Assembly (NCBI GenBank): GCA_040507985.1
Contig: JBEVNR010000048.1
Span: forward strand, 1 to 13,845
DNA: 13,845 nucleotides
Origin: JBEVNR01 sp040507985
GTDB taxonomy: Bacteria; Pseudomonadota; Alphaproteobacteria; Rickettsiales; UBA6187
Reading direction: 5' to 3'
Below the pieces are notes generated by a model. The model did not search any database. It saw only the letters and a list, made by a program, of their open reading frames with translations, and was not told where the DNA came from. Below, in pieces: positions 13,178 through 13,845 of the stretch. The translations under genes were made by a program, and so were the position numbers. How positions within the stretch are numbered: position 1 is the first letter of the stretch; every line of letters starts with the position of its first letter.

Positions 13178-13840
13178 ATGTTGCATAAACGGGGACTGAG
13201 TTGCGCCGGATTATCTCCCTTTAACCTGGCTAAAGATTTCGTTTTGCTGCTTTGGAAGGGATGGAAAATCTTGACGAGATGCCTCGTTCCTTACGTCGCG
13301 GTCAGATACTTCCCCTGGTTCGTTTCTCCCGAATGCCGCTTCGCCTACTCTGCCGAAAAGTTTGCGGAACGATATTTCGCCTTTTTGCGATTACTTGATC
13401 TTGAGAAGAAGCATTTTTCCGATGATTATCTTCAGAAGAAGATTGCTCTAGCGAGGTCATTACGTTTCCAATATCTCGACCCTCACTATTATGGTCATTT
13501 CGATGCGGATGCTTGTATCGATTTATGTGGTCCCGGAAAGAGATTGCACGCGCTTTCGCTTGCTCCGTCAGACGAAAGAAAAGCCGCTCTACGTACGTTG
13601 GCGCTATTGCGTCACGAAACGGAAACGCGATTTTCGAGCTTATATGGCGGAACGCTTGAAGGAAATAGAGCGTATCTCGATGAAGAGCTTCAAATTCTAG
13701 CGCATCAATGGCAAATGCCGGACATTCTTTTCGGTTCCGAAGGTTTGTTGAAAAAACTAATTGATGATACGCATGAAAATTCAGCAAATTTTGGCTTGCT
13801 AAAACAAGCCTTGCAATACCACCTCAACTATGTTGCCTAG
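13178..13840 (+). CDS. Unknown 220-residue helical protein
   Basis: A complete frame of unknown function. The N-terminal part is basic and aromatic with a moderately hydrophobic run (DFVLLLWKGWKIL; VPYVAVRYFPWF), possibly membrane-associated. The rest looks soluble and helical, with long charged helices (ERYFAFLRLLDLEKKH; DILFGSEGLLKKLIDDTHE). Residues 34-72 carry RCLVPY...Y...FLRL, an arrangement also seen at residues 15-41 of the protein at 9016-10167. The ATG at 13178 lies in a perfect 12-base palindrome and has no Shine-Dalgarno sequence. The frame is open for 25 codons upstream without a start codon, so the 5' end is uncertain. Codon usage is convincing throughout. Confidence 0.62.
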   Translation: MLHKRGLSCAGLSPFNLAKDFVLLLWKGWKILTRCLVPYVAVRYFPWFVSPECRFAYSAEKFAERYFAFLRLLDLEKKHFSDDYLQKKIALARSLRFQYLDPHYYGHFDADACIDLCGPGKRLHALSLAPSDERKAALRTLALLRHETETRFSSLYGGTLEGNRAYLDEELQILAHQWQMPDILFGSEGLLKKLIDDTHENSANFGLLKQALQYHLNYVA

Positions 13841-13845
13841 CTCGC

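Noticed and set aside
1..13845. tRNA genes or CRISPR arrays
   Set aside because: No cloverleaf with a GTTCRANYC arm in non-coding DNA and no regularly spaced repeats were found by eye.

Overview
The window looks like chromosomal DNA from a Gram-negative bacterium, most likely an alphaproteobacterium. The case rests on three things. There is an outer-membrane secretin lipoprotein. There is an NADP-type isocitrate dehydrogenase of the dimeric, eukaryote-like class that is usual in Alphaproteobacteria. There are also two degenerate copies of an intergenic palindromic repeat beginning CGTCATTCCC, which is common in that group. Base composition is mixed: core-type genes are GC-rich, and several unrecognised genes are visibly AT-richer. 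No rRNA, tRNA, CRISPR array or intact mobile element was seen.

Region by region. Positions 1-836 are mostly gene debris: the 3' part of an S24 (LexA/CI-like) peptidase gene with a foreign-looking tail, a short fragment resembling the end of a type I restriction specificity subunit, and about 490 bases without a credible gene. An aspartate/glutamate racemase-family gene follows (837-1523, minus). At 1564-2236 two unrecognised reading frames overlap head to head, which suggests a rearrangement junction; the plus-strand frame ends at a good intrinsic terminator. At 2345-4859 (minus) a membrane-anchored HEAT-repeat protein and a processive GT2 glycosyltransferase overlap by 14 bases and probably form an envelope or extracellular polysaccharide unit. 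A small coiled-coil protein lies at 5111-5518 (minus).

Positions 5634-5765 can fold into a structured RNA with a long closing stem and a U-tract, possibly a 6S-like RNA. It precedes an MshL/PilQ-type secretin gene (5903-7666, plus). The secretin converges on, and overlaps by 11 bases, the isocitrate dehydrogenase gene (7656-8870, minus).

An unrecognised 383-residue protein (9016-10167, minus) is followed by a solitary MrpD/NuoL-like antiporter-type membrane protein (10537-12261, minus) with a recognisable promoter. Then come a small one-helix membrane protein (minus) with a strong-looking promoter and a 220-residue unrecognised protein (13178-13840, plus). The last protein shares a short N-terminal motif with the 383-residue one.

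The genes do not form one pathway. The supported unit is the HEAT-GT2 pair. The best candidates for something undescribed are the RNA before the secretin and the possible two-member family of unknown proteins.
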